A stretch of 64,000 bases of DNA from Stictocephala bisonia (GCA_035578905.1 JAQJVL010002727.1:20064-84063), one strand, 5' to 3'; positions 36,579 to 49,079 are shown, counted from the stretch's first letter. The notes: a model not told the origin generated them from the letters alone. Numbers and translations: made by a program.

Positions 36579-37100
36579 CAGGGTTACCACAGGGAATTAA
36601 CTTCCAATTCCCCTGACTTTCCCTTACATTCCCTGACAATTTCCCTGCATCGGTATAATTAATATACGGAGTGTGTGCTATGAGAAGCAATTTTTTATTA
36701 TTTTTCTGCCTCCTCTATTCCCATAGCTGTCGTCCCCTGGCTCAGATGGACAGAAACGCCACCCTCTGTCTAACAGTGTAGTAATGTGATACTTTGAGTC
36801 ACAACACTAACTACAGCTGAAAGAAAATTAAATGACCAATTATTAAAACAGAAATAACTATAAATAAAACGTTCAACGTACTATATTTAACACATATAGG
36901 CTAAATATACTATTACCTTGGTAGCAGATCGTGAATTTTGGATGAAATATTATTATGATCACACCAACTTAACGGGAAAATATGCAAGCTATGCACTTGA
37001 CAACAATTTCCCCTGAATTTTCGTACTTTTATAGACGTTTTCCCTGACTTTCTCTAACACAAAACCCATTTCCCTGACTTTCCAGGTCGTGGGAACCCTG
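36579..37100. mobile_element. hAT-like MITE M2, 522 bp
   Basis: The left tip is cagggttaccacaggg and the right tip gtgggaaccctg, a classic hAT-style cagggttcccac terminus with one change. Short internal repeats of ttccctgacttt lie near both ends. No convincing 8-bp duplication remains. A solo left tip occurs at 38266 (cagggttcccgtgagg), and a related right end lies near 52270-52313. Confidence 0.6.
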
Positions 37101-37591
37101 CGTACATAGTTAACTTCGTAATGAACATTGTATTTGTACGAGAACTTTCACTAATCATAAGAAATTTGCATGAGGAACAAGTTACAGCCGGCAGTTCCAT
37201 GTTCTTCGTGCCTGCTTGTAGCCTACTTCCACGGAAAGTCGCCGTGAACCGTCAAATCAGGAGCAGCCAGTCGGAAATGTTAACAGCCGTTCTGGTACAG
37301 TGATGGAAGCCTTGGCCGTCATGACGACCCTTCTTCCGCATTTTTCCGATTTTCCGCCAATATTCCGCTCTCTTCCATATCCTAGGGAACTAGCACGATA
37401 CAAATGTTCTTTATTTTTCAGCCACGCCATCTATTCGAAAACAATTTATCTAGAACATGCATAATGTGCTACTGAATGAACGGAATTCAACAATCCGTAC
37501 TTACTACGTCTTGAAGCTTTACCTGAAATGTATGTAAGCCTAATTTGTCCTGTGTAACAAAATCAGTCGGAAGTAATGTTGAGTCTCAACA

Positions 37592-37880
37592 GTCTGCAAA
37601 ATTAGCCGCGATGATGGATTTATTCCTATAAAAACAATGTTAAATGCACTTTAGCACTGTTACTTGACGATTAGTCGGAATATTATGAGTTTTACATAAT
37701 TTGAAAGAATGTAAAAATTACTTGAGAACTCACATTCTTAAATTTTGATTGTTCATTCGTATTTTCATAAAAATAATGAATTAATAAATTAAAATTCAAT
37801 ATGTATTTTGAAAATTAAAAAACTGATTCACTTGTAACTTTTACACTCTTTTAACCTATCGTAAATATTAAAATTGTTCG
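37592..37880. mobile_element. Fragment of foldback family FB-B
   Basis: It shares gtctgca, gatggatttattcct, tttacataatttgaaagaat and following sequence with 53877-54308 and the termini of 47080-47665. The right arm is not clearly present. Confidence 0.45.
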
Positions 37881-37959
37881 TAAAAATTAGAAATTAATAC
37901 TTTACTCCCGTCATATCCAAACACCGATTCCATTATCGCCATACTTCAACAAAGTTCAC

Positions 37960-38520
37960 TTATTCATATACATTTTTTTCTCCACGTGAGGATTTGTACG
38001 AAATTGTGTCTTTCGGAGAACTGGTTTCAAAGATCCAGCGAGCCAAACTATATGAAACCAATCGCGAATCGGCCAATTGAAGAATAACAAGTGAATCGAT
38101 GCGTCACACTTTCAGGTACAAAATAGAGAGCCAGGAAATTTCGACATTACAAATTATACAGTGATAGCTAAATTGACTGTCAGAATGGTCATAGCTAGAA
38201 ACAGAGTCCAACGTGCATAACTGGTAGCTAAAACTATTGACTGTAAGAAACAAAGTCAGCTAGCAGGGTTCCCGTGAGGCCGGTTTTCCTATTCGGTGAA
38301 ATTAGTTCATGTTCTGTCTTCACAGGTAGCGCCAGTGGTCTCCCTCTCTCTATCTCTCTTCATCCCTTTCCGTCTCTCTCCAGCACAAGCTGGTGTGACT
38401 ACTAGTAAGAGCAGAGTTATTCAAACCTGTTAATTCGCATACGCACGCCTACTTTTTGTCGACACCCAGTGCTTCTTGTATTTATCAAGTCAAGTTGGTT
38501 TTAGCACATTTCTGTTAAGC
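37960..38520. other. Unassigned DNA with short CT tract
   Basis: Apart from a hAT-like tip at 38266 and a pyrimidine-rich tract at 38340-38385, nothing is recognised. Confidence 0.35.
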
Positions 38521-38525
38521 ATTAT

Positions 38526-38790
38526 CACAGAAGAAAAAAAAGAAACAGAGGTCGCTTTCTTATAGCTGCAGCAAACACCTCAGTGGCAGTTTTAAATAAT
38601 ATCAACTATCATATATCTGTAGTAAGTAGGCTAATAATTATTACGTTTATCCTTGATGATTTTGGAAGAATAAAGGAAGGGACTGACAAGGTGCTGGCTC
38701 TGCCATCCGCATGGCAAACTGGAGAGATAACTAACTCGACACACATCCAACGCACTATAGGATACGACCTCTGTATCTCTCTTCTCTATG
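38526..38790 (-). mobile_element. MITE M1, internally deleted minus-strand copy
   Basis: Reading right to left it holds the M1 left end (acagaggtcg, gtgtcgagttagttatctct, gccatgcggatggcagag) and then directly the M1 right end (cactgaggtgtttgctgcag, then cctctgtttctttttttt). The minisatellite is missing. The two frames overlapping it (plus and minus) are artefacts of the element. Confidence 0.6.
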
Positions 38791-39054
38791 AGTTTACCTA
38801 CGGAACCTACAGGGCTAGTTTTCACACCAACGACAGACCCTCAATACATCAAATTTGGTACACTTTCTCAGTCTATGAATGAGAATATATGGTATCGTAG
38901 TTCTGTATATCCTTTATCGAAATCCTTGTGGTAGATGATTTAGAAAATCTCTAAAAAAATCCTGTTCCAGGTAAACCTTGTGTAGCGGATAAATAAAAGA
39001 AAAGGACTATTTTATTTCTTTGTATAGTCAGAACATTTATCGAACAATATTTGT

Positions 39055-39540
39055 ATTATTCAATATCAATAAGACGCCGATCGTCAAAATATAGGCGAAT
39101 ATGAGGGGCGAATGAGTGTGACGACTGTAGGTGAACGAGTGCAGCCATTCTTACTAACTATGGTCGACTGTTCCTCAGAAAGTCTTTATTAATACGAGTA
39201 TTATTTATTTAGTCTTTATTATTTATTATTAGCCCCATATCCAGGGCAACTAAGAGACCTACAGCCTTACGTGGAATCCGAACCACGTAGAGTTGGTCTG
39301 ATTTTCAACTAATTGACAAGCTGACACTCAGTTCTCTTCTGAACCTTGACTACCATCCAACATGGACATTCCAGATTTCTCTAGAAGTATCTACGTCGAT
39401 GGCAACTACTGAGCGGACGCCGTGTCGGTATTATGAGAACCAAGCATAGAACCTATCGCCTACATTAACTACAACACTTAGTACCCGAGTTAGCTGGGTT
39501 ACAGCACTGCGCCACTAGTGCCGACAGCACACCGTTCTGG
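39055..39540 (-). mobile_element. SINE-like repeat S1 copy, near full length
   Basis: It extends from the ATT-rich tail side (aagacgccgatcgtcaaaat) through the B-box stem (acgtggaatccgaaccacgt at about 39276) to ggacgccgtgtcggtatta and about 100 bp beyond. The part past the usual end (agaaccaagcatagaaccta) is shared with 52740-52830, so the family unit is longer than most copies show. Confidence 0.65.
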
Positions 39541-39562
39541 AACCTGTTACATACATCAGTTC

Positions 39563-39820
39563 TTAAATTTCGTTTATTAAGATGATGGTATTTAAAAAAA
39601 AATAAACATGAGCAGAGGAGAGAAAGAGCGTGTTTATCTGCAATGCGGTCACGGCGCCCATAACGCGTGTGGAAGGAACAATAAGGGCGGGCAACGAGCC
39701 GTAACGTGAGACAAGCGAGAAGGAAGCCATTGTTGAGGCGGAAGCTGATCCGGCTGGGGGAGGGGGGCTAGGTGCTGAGTATTCATAGGAGGCACTGACC
39801 GAATCCGGTGTCATACGCAC
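39563..39820 (-). CDS. Hypothetical proline/serine-rich open frame (possible exon)
   Basis: The frame has 85 codons; the core after the second Met reads MTPDSVSASYEYSAPSPPPP, then an alanine/serine-rich segment. GC content is clearly above the flanks and the composition looks gene-like, unlike the repeat-derived frames nearby. The C-terminal part (FFLNTIILINEI) runs into AT-rich DNA and is probably not coding. A donor-like g|gtcagt occurs early in the frame. No domain is recognised. It directly abuts an S1 copy. Confidence 0.25.
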   Translation of the reverse strand: MRMTPDSVSASYEYSAPSPPPPAGSASASTMASFSLVSRYGSLPALIVPSTRVMGAVTALQINTLFLSSAHVYFFLNTIILINEI

Positions 39821-39839
39821 GCAATTACAGGTGGCACAA

Positions 39840-42040
39840 GACTAGAACGCAGTTATAATCGTGTTCCTCCACGTAATTACTGGTACGGACACTTTATGCC
39901 TTTTTTCACGTTTTTCCTCAACATATAGTCATTATATGGACTAATTTTAAAAGTTCTTAAAAAAATATAGGAATTGTTAGGTTAGCTTATGTTTTAGACT
40001 AGGTTATGTTTGGTTGGGTATTGTTATGGTTGGTTATTTTTTTCGTTCGTGAGTAAGGTTAGGTTTTTGTTAGGTTATGTTTTATACGGTAAGGTTAACA
40101 ATAACCTTTAAATGCAGCCTATTTCACGAAGATTAAAAAAAACTTGAAAAAAGAATAGTGCTCCTCCATTTTAGTTATTTCTTTTAAAGCTAAGAAGTTC
40201 TTTATTAATCAATTAATTGAACTACACGACATCTTATTGGTGTTTGATATGAAGTTGTTTGTCTAAGACCGTTCGTGGGAAACTGTCGTTTTCCACAAAG
40301 TTGGCGTGTTCTTGTATGTATGTGGTCAAGATATGTGATTGTTGTAGGCAACGGAAATACGATAACAACACTGCTTCCGGTAGACTTGTGTTAAGGGAAA
40401 CTATTATGATTACTATTAAAATGATTGGGACTAATAGGGGGGAGGGGGTCGAAATGATATTAAAATATATTTATCCCATCATAAGCTTCAACTGAAGTAG
40501 GTTAATATGTTGACAATGTTTATTCATTAAATTGCTTACATTATTTAACGGTAAAATACAATAATGGGCTATATACAGTGTTTGCTATAAATGTCTGCGC
40601 ATTATTAGTAAAAATAATAGTAATTAATTTTGCCTTTACATAATTTGCATTGACAACAAATAAATATAGTACAACATACCAAATATATAAATATAATATA
40701 AACTTTAATCAAACAATGTATATAAGTATGAATACTACATGTACTGTATATAAATTTCGATACTTGTATAAAATGATGTTCAAACAAAATGTCTAACTTA
40801 TAAAACAATCCGATGTCCATGAGTAAGTAAATGCAGTGCTATTAAATCAATTTAAGCTAAAATAAAATAAAATTGATAAATTTATATTGATTTAAATAAA
40901 TTAAAAATCGCTTCATTTGTTAAAACACACATATGAAAGTAATGTATCGTAACTATGCATGTCATAAGGATTGCAACCAGACGAAATATTTTTTTTTAGT
41001 GTTGTATAGGTATAAATACATGGCCAAGACATAATATTAAAATATTTAAAAAGCTCATTGTATGATTTTTTTTCTATTGTTCGAATAGAAAAAATCTTAT
41101 TGGGGTTTTTTTTATTAAAAAGGGTTATTTTTTAACAGCATCCACAAATTGATATTTTATGAAGAAAAAAGGTAAACAAACATGTTAACACAGTTTTTGA
41201 TTAACTTCCGCTCTTCCTTATGCTTTAGAACAATCATTAATTTATAAACTCGGCCAGTCACAAGACTACACGGACCATTCAACAACATTGTCTGCTGTAA
41301 TTATGTTTCTTAATATAATGACATAGATCGCATTCCTAATAGCCGATTAAAAATACTAATTTTCAAAATATACAGTACAGTATTAGAAAAAAAAGAGTTC
41401 GATGTCATTATAAACAGCAAATATACATCAATCCTAATAATTAATTGTTCAAATCAAAAACCAATTTGTCATTTTGAAGCATTGTTATGAATGAAAGAGC
41501 TCACAGCTACAATCATGAGATACAGCCATCCGCTCTGTTATCAGCGGCGTATGATTGATAGCTGATAAAAGCAAAGTACTCAGATAACAATAATTAATTA
41601 GGTTGAGTGATTGGTCTGCGTTTTTGTTATAGCACTCAAGTGTCAACAGTTTCTTAATTACCTCACTTAATTGTATATAAAATGTCATGGAATATCACAT
41701 TGTTGTTAATTCCGTCGTTCTGTTTGGAACTGACGACAGAGTTGTCTGCCCGACCTAAATCAAATAAATCAGCACTTGTGCTGATGAACTGTATATGTCT
41801 ACAGGTACGATAAATGGTACCAGGTAACTGACACAAACTTTCTCCCTTTCGCTTTTTTATGTCAGATTGTTTAAAAAATGAAAATTAAAGGATGTAAAAA
41901 CACACCTAAATAAAAACAGACGTCCAATTAATTATATTTTTAAGAATTGTTAAAACGAAACACTTATTTTATTTAAATAAAAGTATGGAAATGAAATAAG
42001 TTCAACAACTTAAGTTGTAGCTGTAGTGGGGTGGCAAGTA
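39840..42040. other. Unassigned AT-rich DNA
   Basis: Degenerate ggttaggtta phrases occur at 39978-40100. A fragment of foldback family FB-A (aagtaatgtatcgtaac, ataaggattgcaac) lies at about 40810-40985. No gene is recognised. Confidence 0.4.
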
Positions 42041-42044
42041 AAAT

Positions 42045-42536
42045 ATTTTAATTCTAATTTGCATCTTTACTGAAAATTTAATCAAAATCGTTGAATAAAT
42101 TGTTTTTTTAATTTTTTTCCCGTAAAAAAATGTTATAACTAAAAACTAGTCAAGTAGGAGACATACGGTTCTTGGTAAAATATTTTAAATTGTAATTCAC
42201 ACCTTTCCTGAAAATTTAATCAAAATCGTTAGAGCCGTTTTTAAAAAAATATCCATTTTTGTATGTTTTTGTCCATAAAAATATAAAAACTAAAATTTTA
42301 AAAAGTGGGAAATGATCTAGAGGAAAATTGATGCATCCGTTTGGTTTCAGCGAACTGCACATACACACAGAAAGACACACATATGGACAGACACCAAAAT
42401 TAAAAAATATATACAAATAAAATAAAATACTTGTTGGGTTCAGGGGACCCTAAAATTGATTGTTAGACCAACTTGCAAAAAGATTTTTTATGAACGATCA
42501 CAATACTTTATGCTGACGCATATTAGAGGAAGTAAA
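42045..42536 (+). mobile_element. Dispersed repeat family R1, copy 2
   Basis: It contains aaatttaatcaaaatcgtta, ggttcaggggaccctaaaat and a decayed terminal hairpin (actttatgctgacgcata). It is shorter than copy 1. Confidence 0.6.
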
Positions 42537-42539
42537 AAA

Positions 42540-43545
42540 GCACCATTTTTGTAATGTTTTAAACCTGACAAGAAGATAACGGGTTTCTAGTATTCATTTC
42601 AACACAGTCAATTATTTTTACATTTAATATAGTTGCATTTACCTGACGTACATATAAATATATTTTACCATCTTAAAAATCACCTTAAAACTAAATTAAA
42701 TACATACATAAATATTTTAATAAAGAAAAAAATAGATTGTCAATAAAAAAGCGTCAAGAAAGTATAGGGCCTCTAGGCAAATGCCTGTTGAGAGGTTCCT
42801 ACCATGTATAGTCTACATAAAACATTACAGTAATTTCAATGCCAACAGGAGACGAATGCGTGATTTTGTAATCAAATTAATAAATCAATAATAATTCTAA
42901 ATAACCATTAATGTTAGTAAAATATATACTCTAATTATTACAGCGGTTTTATTTGAAATAAAACCTGCTATTTATTTATTTTTATACTTATTTATTATAT
43001 TATTATTTATTAATTTTAAAAAGTCGTGTATTAATTATGAAATTAAGAGTAATCTTTCATTCCCAACATACTCTCTACTTGTAATGGCTTGTAGTAGAAT
43101 GCTCTACTTGTAAAAGAAACAATAACGATTTTTTTAATTAAAAAAAAAATAAAGTTAGATACGCATATCCTTAGGCCTAATTTTATGTTGTCAAACTTGA
43201 AAATGACTTAAGAAATCAATGTTGCCTTGCTTAAATAACCAAATTCTGCGGTTTTTATGAATTTTTGTTCTTATTTAGTTTTAATGCGTTTGGTAACTAA
43301 ACATTCTTGGTCATTGAAAAAGAACATGAGTTCTATTTGGAGTTCATACAAATTAATTTTACTATCCGATTTTAACACAGAGAGAAAACGAATGGACGAT
43401 CAATTCAATAGATTTTATCTAGGTTAGAGCTTTTATTTATTTATTTTCAAAAGGCGAGCTTTGAATATCCTGTTCCAAGCCGTTCTATCGTCATCTATAT
43501 ACATATATACAATAATATTTTACACACTCATCACGATATCTCCGG
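42540..43545. other. Unassigned AT-rich DNA
   Basis: No gene or clear repeat family recognised. Confidence 0.35.
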
Positions 43546-43549
43546 AAAC

Positions 43550-43925
43550 ACTGGACATATGTTGACGGAATTAGGAGGGAAGTTAACTTTTGTATCATAA
43601 AGACCCGCTAAGAATTCGAACTCATAGGTACCTAAGGGATAGAAACGGCCCCTCAACGTTTCCTTTTTTTCGATCAGAGTAACATTGGCATCAATTTAAT
43701 TTTATCATTTATTTCAAAGAACTAATACAAAAAAACATAAATATGACACAAATACTTAGCTAATTTGGTTTCCATTGCGAAATGTACAAATCACTGCACT
43801 ACTTTGCATCCACACGAAGTAGACTTATAGTGTTGTCTAGTCTATAAACCTTTTTATCTGGAGAACGGCGGCAGGCTGAGCTTTTATACTGATGTGATGG
43901 TTTAGAGAGAACCAAGTAGGGAAGG
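43550..43925 (+). mobile_element. Helitron-related fragment
   Basis: It parallels 45690-46080: ttaacttttgtatcataaag, then gggatagaaacggcccctca, then ctaatttggttt, then gagaacggcggcaggctgag. The 3' hairpin and CTAG end are absent. FB-A sequence follows directly, suggesting one element interrupted the other. Confidence 0.5.
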
Positions 43926-43929
43926 AAAA

Positions 43930-44440
43930 CCAAGGATTCAGTGATTTTAAAATGATTGAAATAAATTTAAAATCAGTGCTTATACTTACGCATATAAAAG
44001 TAATCTATTATAAATATACATTTTATTGGGATTACAACGTAGCCAAGTAATAATTTTACGACCTCTAGGAGCAAAGAAAACGTAGTATCAGGAAGTTGAT
44101 GAGAACTTTCGTTCTTGAAAAACTAAAAATTCTGTAATTGACATAAAACATTTCTGTCAACCACGTATTAAAATAGAAATGCAAAATATTAACGGGATTT
44201 TTTAGTAATAAAAGTATAAAGTTGATACACGGTGAAAACTAGATAAAATTCCTGTACTTTTTGTTCCAATATCGATAAAAATTATTATAAAATTTAAAAC
44301 GCATGCCATAACGTACAGTTAACGAGAAAAACAACGGCGTGTTTGGATGTTTCATAGAGTCCTACTAGGGGGTTTAGACACGAACTATCCTCAGTAAACA
44401 ACCTTCAAACTCGGGTACAGATAATTTCTGCGTCGACACA
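43930..44440 (-). mobile_element. Half copy of foldback family FB-A
   Basis: It carries the right-arm signature (aacaaccttcaaactcgggt, then ataatttctgcgtcgaca at the tip) and the body tttttgttccaatatcgata. Only one arm is present. Confidence 0.6.
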
Positions 44441-44444
44441 AGTA

Positions 44445-45685
44445 CATTTTTATTGCCAAGATGTAAAACCTTATCAAATTTTAATACCCATTGTTCAAAA
44501 GCTTGATAAGGTTGTAATATTCGACGTTTTTAATCTATGGACAATCACATAGTTACAAACGGCAACTTGTGGTTGTAAAATTGATAAACAACCGTGTTTT
44601 ACTATGTTATTATGACGCAGGCTTTAATTAGTACATTTTAGTTACCATAAAGGTCGAATATCTCAAACAAAATAAATAAAAATTACCCAAGGATATTTTT
44701 AATAGCCCTTTTCCTATTACTAATTTTTAAAACTTTAGTTATTTCTTTCTTCAAGGTAGTTTCACAATTAAATATATTTTGTATGATAAAATAGCACTTT
44801 TTACACCACAAGTAATTAACTATTATGATAGGCATGTAATCGCAACATAGTATAATTTTGAATATTTAATGCTCTAGCTCCAGAAATGACACTATATTAC
44901 TGAAATAAAATGTTTGAAGAAACCCTTGCATAATGCATAATACTGGTCCGTCAGCTGTTTCATTGTTGTCAAACCTATATTTATTACAGTTATTGCACTA
45001 ACGTACAACTGTGTACCAACGGTACTGACTTATTAACTTACAATAGCCAGTAATTTAATTATAATCACATAAGATGTACCATCCGTCGTATGGATAAAAA
45101 TAATATAACCTGTGAATGGAATAGCCTAATTTTAAAAATGTATTTCAATTTTTATTGGTCGATTTTCTTGTAAAGTATTTTTATGCGTGCATTAAAGAAA
45201 GCCTGGTCACAATTGTCATGAAGCGATTAATACTTAGTATAAAAGATTCATAAGAATCAGAGTTTTCAAGTTATAAAATGTTCTTTGTAAGATCTAGCTT
45301 TTGCGTCACGTTTTTACTTTTACTTTACGTTTTCGCCATACGATACTATTTCTAGGATTTCTACGCTAGGTCGCCACCTACCTGCTTTAAACATATTCGC
45401 GCAATTAGACAATACTCTACACTTAACCACCTGCGCACCTTGACCAATTAGTTAGGGTAGTTCTTGAATTCAGAAAATGACCTTGCGCAGTTCAACTGCA
45501 CCGGATCTCAGACCTGTACTGTTCAGACTGACCATAGTGGCATGACCTTGGCGTTTCCTGGGAACATGCCTTCGGCTCGTCCGTCCACAGCAAGAGTGTT
45601 GAGCAATCTAACGACAGAGCACCGGCCAACCAATCATGTCTCAGTGGAAAGTCACAATTAACATTCTAAATAATTTTTTATTAGA
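44445..45685. other. Unassigned DNA with one weak frame
   Basis: A 65-codon plus frame at 45464-45661 lies in locally GC-richer sequence (LAQFNCTGSQTCTVQTDHSG). No domain is recognised and it is too weak to call. Confidence 0.3.
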
Positions 45686-45689
45686 AATA

Positions 45690-46114
45690 TGAAAATTGGA
45701 TGCAAGTAAACTTTTGTGTCATAGGACCCACTAGAAATTCTTAAGGTGTAGAAACAGCCCATAACTTCACCTCTTTTTCCATCAGAATAACATTAGCATT
45801 AATAAATGTAATAACATATTTCAAACAAACGATACAACAAAAATAATAATAAATAATCATGATCAAACAGCTTGCCTAATTTGGTTTTGATTGTGAAATA
45901 TTTAAGTTAATTTCTACATACTCTAACATGATTGCACTATTTTGCTTCCCCCTAAAGTAGACTAATACGATATTCTAGACTATATCACTTTGTTACCTAG
46001 GAGAACGGCAGTAGGCTGACCTTTTATATTGATGATGGTTAAGATATAACCGCGAATGGAAGGTTAAGCAAGCATAGAGGACCACCCCGTAGCGAAGCAA
46101 GGGCTGTCGGCTAG
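45690..46114 (+). mobile_element. Helitron-related element, 3' end intact
   Basis: It ends ccgtagcgaagcaagggctg, then tcggCTAG|T at 46111-46114, a Helitron-type CTAG terminus followed by T. The body matches 43550-43925 and shares ttaaggtgtagaaac with the Helitron at 22409. The 5' border is not resolved. Confidence 0.5.
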
Positions 46115-46195
46115 TATATTACACTTTCAATCTAGACTCTTTACTCGCCATCAACAGGTCTACGCACTATGCATTCCTTCTTCACAAATGGGCTG

Positions 46196-46345
46196 CAGCA
46201 CAATGAAGAAAGAAACAGAGGTCGCATCCAATAGTACGCTGAATGGGTGTCGAGTAGTTAGTTCTACCGTTCACCGTGCGGATGGCAGGGCTAGCACCGT
46301 TGTCAGTCCATCCCCTTTCCCCCTCCAAAATAATTCTACTAGTAA
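46196..46345 (+). mobile_element. MITE M1 left-end fragment
   Basis: gaaagaaacagaggtcgcat, then gaatgggtgtcgagtagtta and caccgtgcggatggcag are the M1 left end. No right end follows. The frames at 46188-46489 on both strands are by-products. Confidence 0.6.
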
Positions 46346-46613
46346 TAGTGCAGATTTAGAAAGATGTATATTAGTTCTAATCCAATTACATATGTTCGAT
46401 GCCGTGATTAGAAAGCGATATTTGTTTTTCTGTGGTTCTAGAATACAATAAATATAAATGTAAATCAAATGCCTTAGAGGACATTTCAAGAACAGCTTTC
46501 AAAAACATTCCTACAAGACATATGATCACAACTCGTTCTCAGTAGAAAAATTTAAATTTTAACTCCAAAGATCGTACACAATAAATCAAACCTACACTGT
46601 TACTAAGTTGTAA

Positions 46614-47015
46614 GGGGCCATCCCTAAATTACGTAACGTCTTAAGGGGGGGGCTTTCGGCATCGTTATACACCGTTATGGGGGAGGGTGGGGGGGGGGGG
46701 TTACGCAACGTTACGTACTTATTAAAACTTAACAATTTGTTTGAATTCATTCACAAAATTTGATCGGTTTTCCCAAAAATACAAGATATTTTTAAAATTT
46801 TAAAGTATTATGTTCTCCCCCCATTAGAAAACAAGTGAAAAAAAATCAAAAACAATGACTATCATAAATCATAATATGCATTAAAATGGATGACAAATAT
46901 TGGAGGGGGGTTGGCAACAGCGTTACGTAATTTTTATTACCGCCACAAGTTAGTTTCACGGGGGGGGGGGGTTAAAAAGCTTGATTTTAACGCTACGTAA
47001 TTTAAGGATGGCCCC
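46614..47015. mobile_element. TIR element (MITE), 402 bp
   Basis: The terminal inverted repeat is ggggccatccctaaattacg on the left and cgtaatttaaggatggcccc on the right. TAA flanks both sides (46611-46613 and 47016-47018), a possible 3-bp target duplication. Inside each end is a G-run of 8-12 bases next to further acgtaacg phrases. It has no coding capacity. Confidence 0.7.
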
Positions 47016-47079
47016 TAAGAAACTGTAAAAAGGGAGAAGAGTTAAAACAATCACAACAAATTACAAAACTGATTTAAGA

Positions 47080-47665
47080 GTCAGGAGAGGTCTGATATTC
47101 GCCATGTTGGATGTGTTCCGCTAGACTCAGCTAGAGCAATGCTAAATGCGCAATAGCACTGAGATTTAACTATCTGTCAGAAAATTCTAGTCTATACTCA
47201 GTTTGAAATAGCGTAAAATTTGTAAGAAAACCCACTTTCAATTTTCAAAAATATTGATTTGTGATCAAAAAAATATCGATTTGTTTATTAGTTTATAATT
47301 TTTATTAAAATAATCTGAACATTCAAAATGTTTAAGTGGATTCTCTAGTAACGTGCACATTCTCAAGTTTATAAGAGGTTTGTTGGGACAACGATCTGAA
47401 GAGTAAACGAACCAGTATATTTGATTTAACTGGTTAAACAGGGTCGTAGGCTCCACGATTGGTAGAGTAAAGGAACCGGTATATTTGATTTAACTGGTTA
47501 AACAGGGTCGTAGGCTCCACGATTGGTATAGTAAAGGAACCGGTATATTTGATTTAACTGGTTAAACAGGGTCGTAGGCTCCACGATTGGTAGAGTAAAC
47601 GAACTGGTACCTCAACATTGCTCTAAAGGAATAAATCCAATATGGCAGACTCCAAACTTCCTCTG
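47080..47665. mobile_element. Foldback family FB-B with internal 64-bp tandem repeat
   Basis: Inverted ends: ggtctgatattcgccatgtt followed by agagcaatgcta on the left; attgctcta followed by ccaatatggcagactcc on the right. Between them is a 64-bp tandem repeat. The ends match those of 53877-54308. Confidence 0.55.
47403..47600 (+). repeat. 64-bp tandem repeat, about 3 copies
   Basis: gtaaa-gaac starts at 47403, 47467, 47531 and 47595. Each unit holds ccggtatatttgatttaact and cgtaggctccacgattgg. Copies are nearly identical, so the duplication is recent. Confidence 0.88.
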
Positions 47666-47734
47666 CAGAGTCTAAAATAAAATCAAAAGCAATTTGTCAC
47701 TCTGATTGGAGTTTAAAAATCCAAAACAAAATTA

Positions 47735-47971
47735 TTGGAACAGGATCTTTCCTCCGTTCCCGGAAAGCTGAGATCAAGTCGGCCGATTCCTCGAAGCAAC
47801 TGGAACCGCAAACGTCACTTGGTCTCAAGGAGTCACCTGACACGCGCTAATAAAACCGCTCGACAAGCAAGTTTTCAGACTGCTGAGCAACTGCGAACAC
47901 GATCGTCAGCTGTGGAACCACTTGTGGGCAGCAAACTAATTCATGACATTCGTCCAGTCGTGGTCAAATAA
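47735..47971 (+). CDS. Hypothetical basic open frame, 78 codons (doubtful)
   Basis: A basic peptide rich in Arg and Ser (SHLTRANKTARQASFQTAEQ near the middle) in a locally GC-richer stretch, ending at a stop before AT-rich DNA. No domain, intron signal or homologue is recognised. It could be an exon remnant or chance. Confidence 0.2.
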   Translation: MEQDLSSVPGKLRSSRPIPRSNWNRKRHLVSRSHLTRANKTARQASFQTAEQLRTRSSAVEPLVGSKLIHDIRPVVVK

Positions 47972-47974
47972 AAA

Positions 47975-48269
47975 TTGACGAAGTAACAGGAAGAAATATA
48001 TTGTCTCCCAACACAAAAACTATTTAATCATATGACCATTTGGGGAAACAATACCGTACTGTAAATTGACGATTGTTCCTCTAAAAAACGGTTCTTTGTT
48101 ATTTGCGGCTGCCTGCCATTTGCGGCGTTCCTAATCAATCAAACCACGGGTATTGTTTTATTGGTAAAGGTTGACAGCTGTTCCTTGCAAGGGATGTGCC
48201 ACATGCAGCCCACATGACCGGACTTTTTACCTGTTTCATTTTCCTATCACTGGCAACGGCAAAAAGTGG

Positions 48270-48368
<99 letters not shown>

Positions 48369-49015
48369 TCATTACGTTTTATAGACATCCTAAGTGTGGC
48401 TTCACGGTTATAGGGGTGCGTACATCGTCAATGCAGTTCTGGACGATTGATCGTCTTCTGGACGGGGCTTCTAGAGGCCCACCTAATTTAGAATACGCTT
48501 GCCAGTAACAGAGGTCGTGTTTCTAAAATATATCTAGAAAGTTATAGATCATTAATGTTTCACAACAAAATTAGTTTTCACGACAAAACCACTGCTAGGT
48601 TGGATCGTGATACAGCCGGGTGGAGGGAGGTCCACGGAAGTAACCACTGTGTACAGTGTAAAGCTTACGTAAATACGATATTTTATTAGCCTACTCCATT
48701 TCCTATTCAACATGTCAGTCATACTCTCACAGTAAATCAATCGACATTGCCGTTCACTTCAGTTTGGCCAGCCCAGCAATTTAGTTTCTAGGACAGACCG
48801 GAGAAAGTCTAACGGTGGAGGCGTCCTCCAGAGCTGCCAGAACCGCGGCTGGCCGAGGTGACGAAATACGGCAGACTCTGTTGATCAAAGGAACTTGTCA
48901 ACAAAGTGGTATATAGAGTGACTCACATACGCCTACCAACGGAAATATCATAAATAATATTAGTATAATAAAAGGGAATAACGATAATAAGTAATGGTTT
49001 ACCTGCAATGTGCAT
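47975..49015. other. Unassigned DNA with AT microsatellite
   Basis: Apart from the AT repeat and a single acagaggtcg phrase near 48508, nothing is recognised. Confidence 0.35.
48271..48366. repeat. (AT)n microsatellite, ~96 bp
   Basis: An uninterrupted AT dinucleotide run. Plus-strand frames here read Ile-Tyr repeats and are artefacts. Confidence 0.97.
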
Positions 49016-49079
49016 TACGTAATGCCGGCACAAGTGGGGCAGTGCTGTATCCCCCCACTATTTAGCGACAATGAGTTGT

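Noticed and set aside
39978..40100. Telomeric TTAGG repeat
   Set aside because: GGTTAGGTTA phrases are scattered and degenerate, not tandem; likely chance or a decayed repeat.
48171..48508. Ile-Tyr repeat proteins
   Set aside because: Translation of the (AT)n microsatellite.
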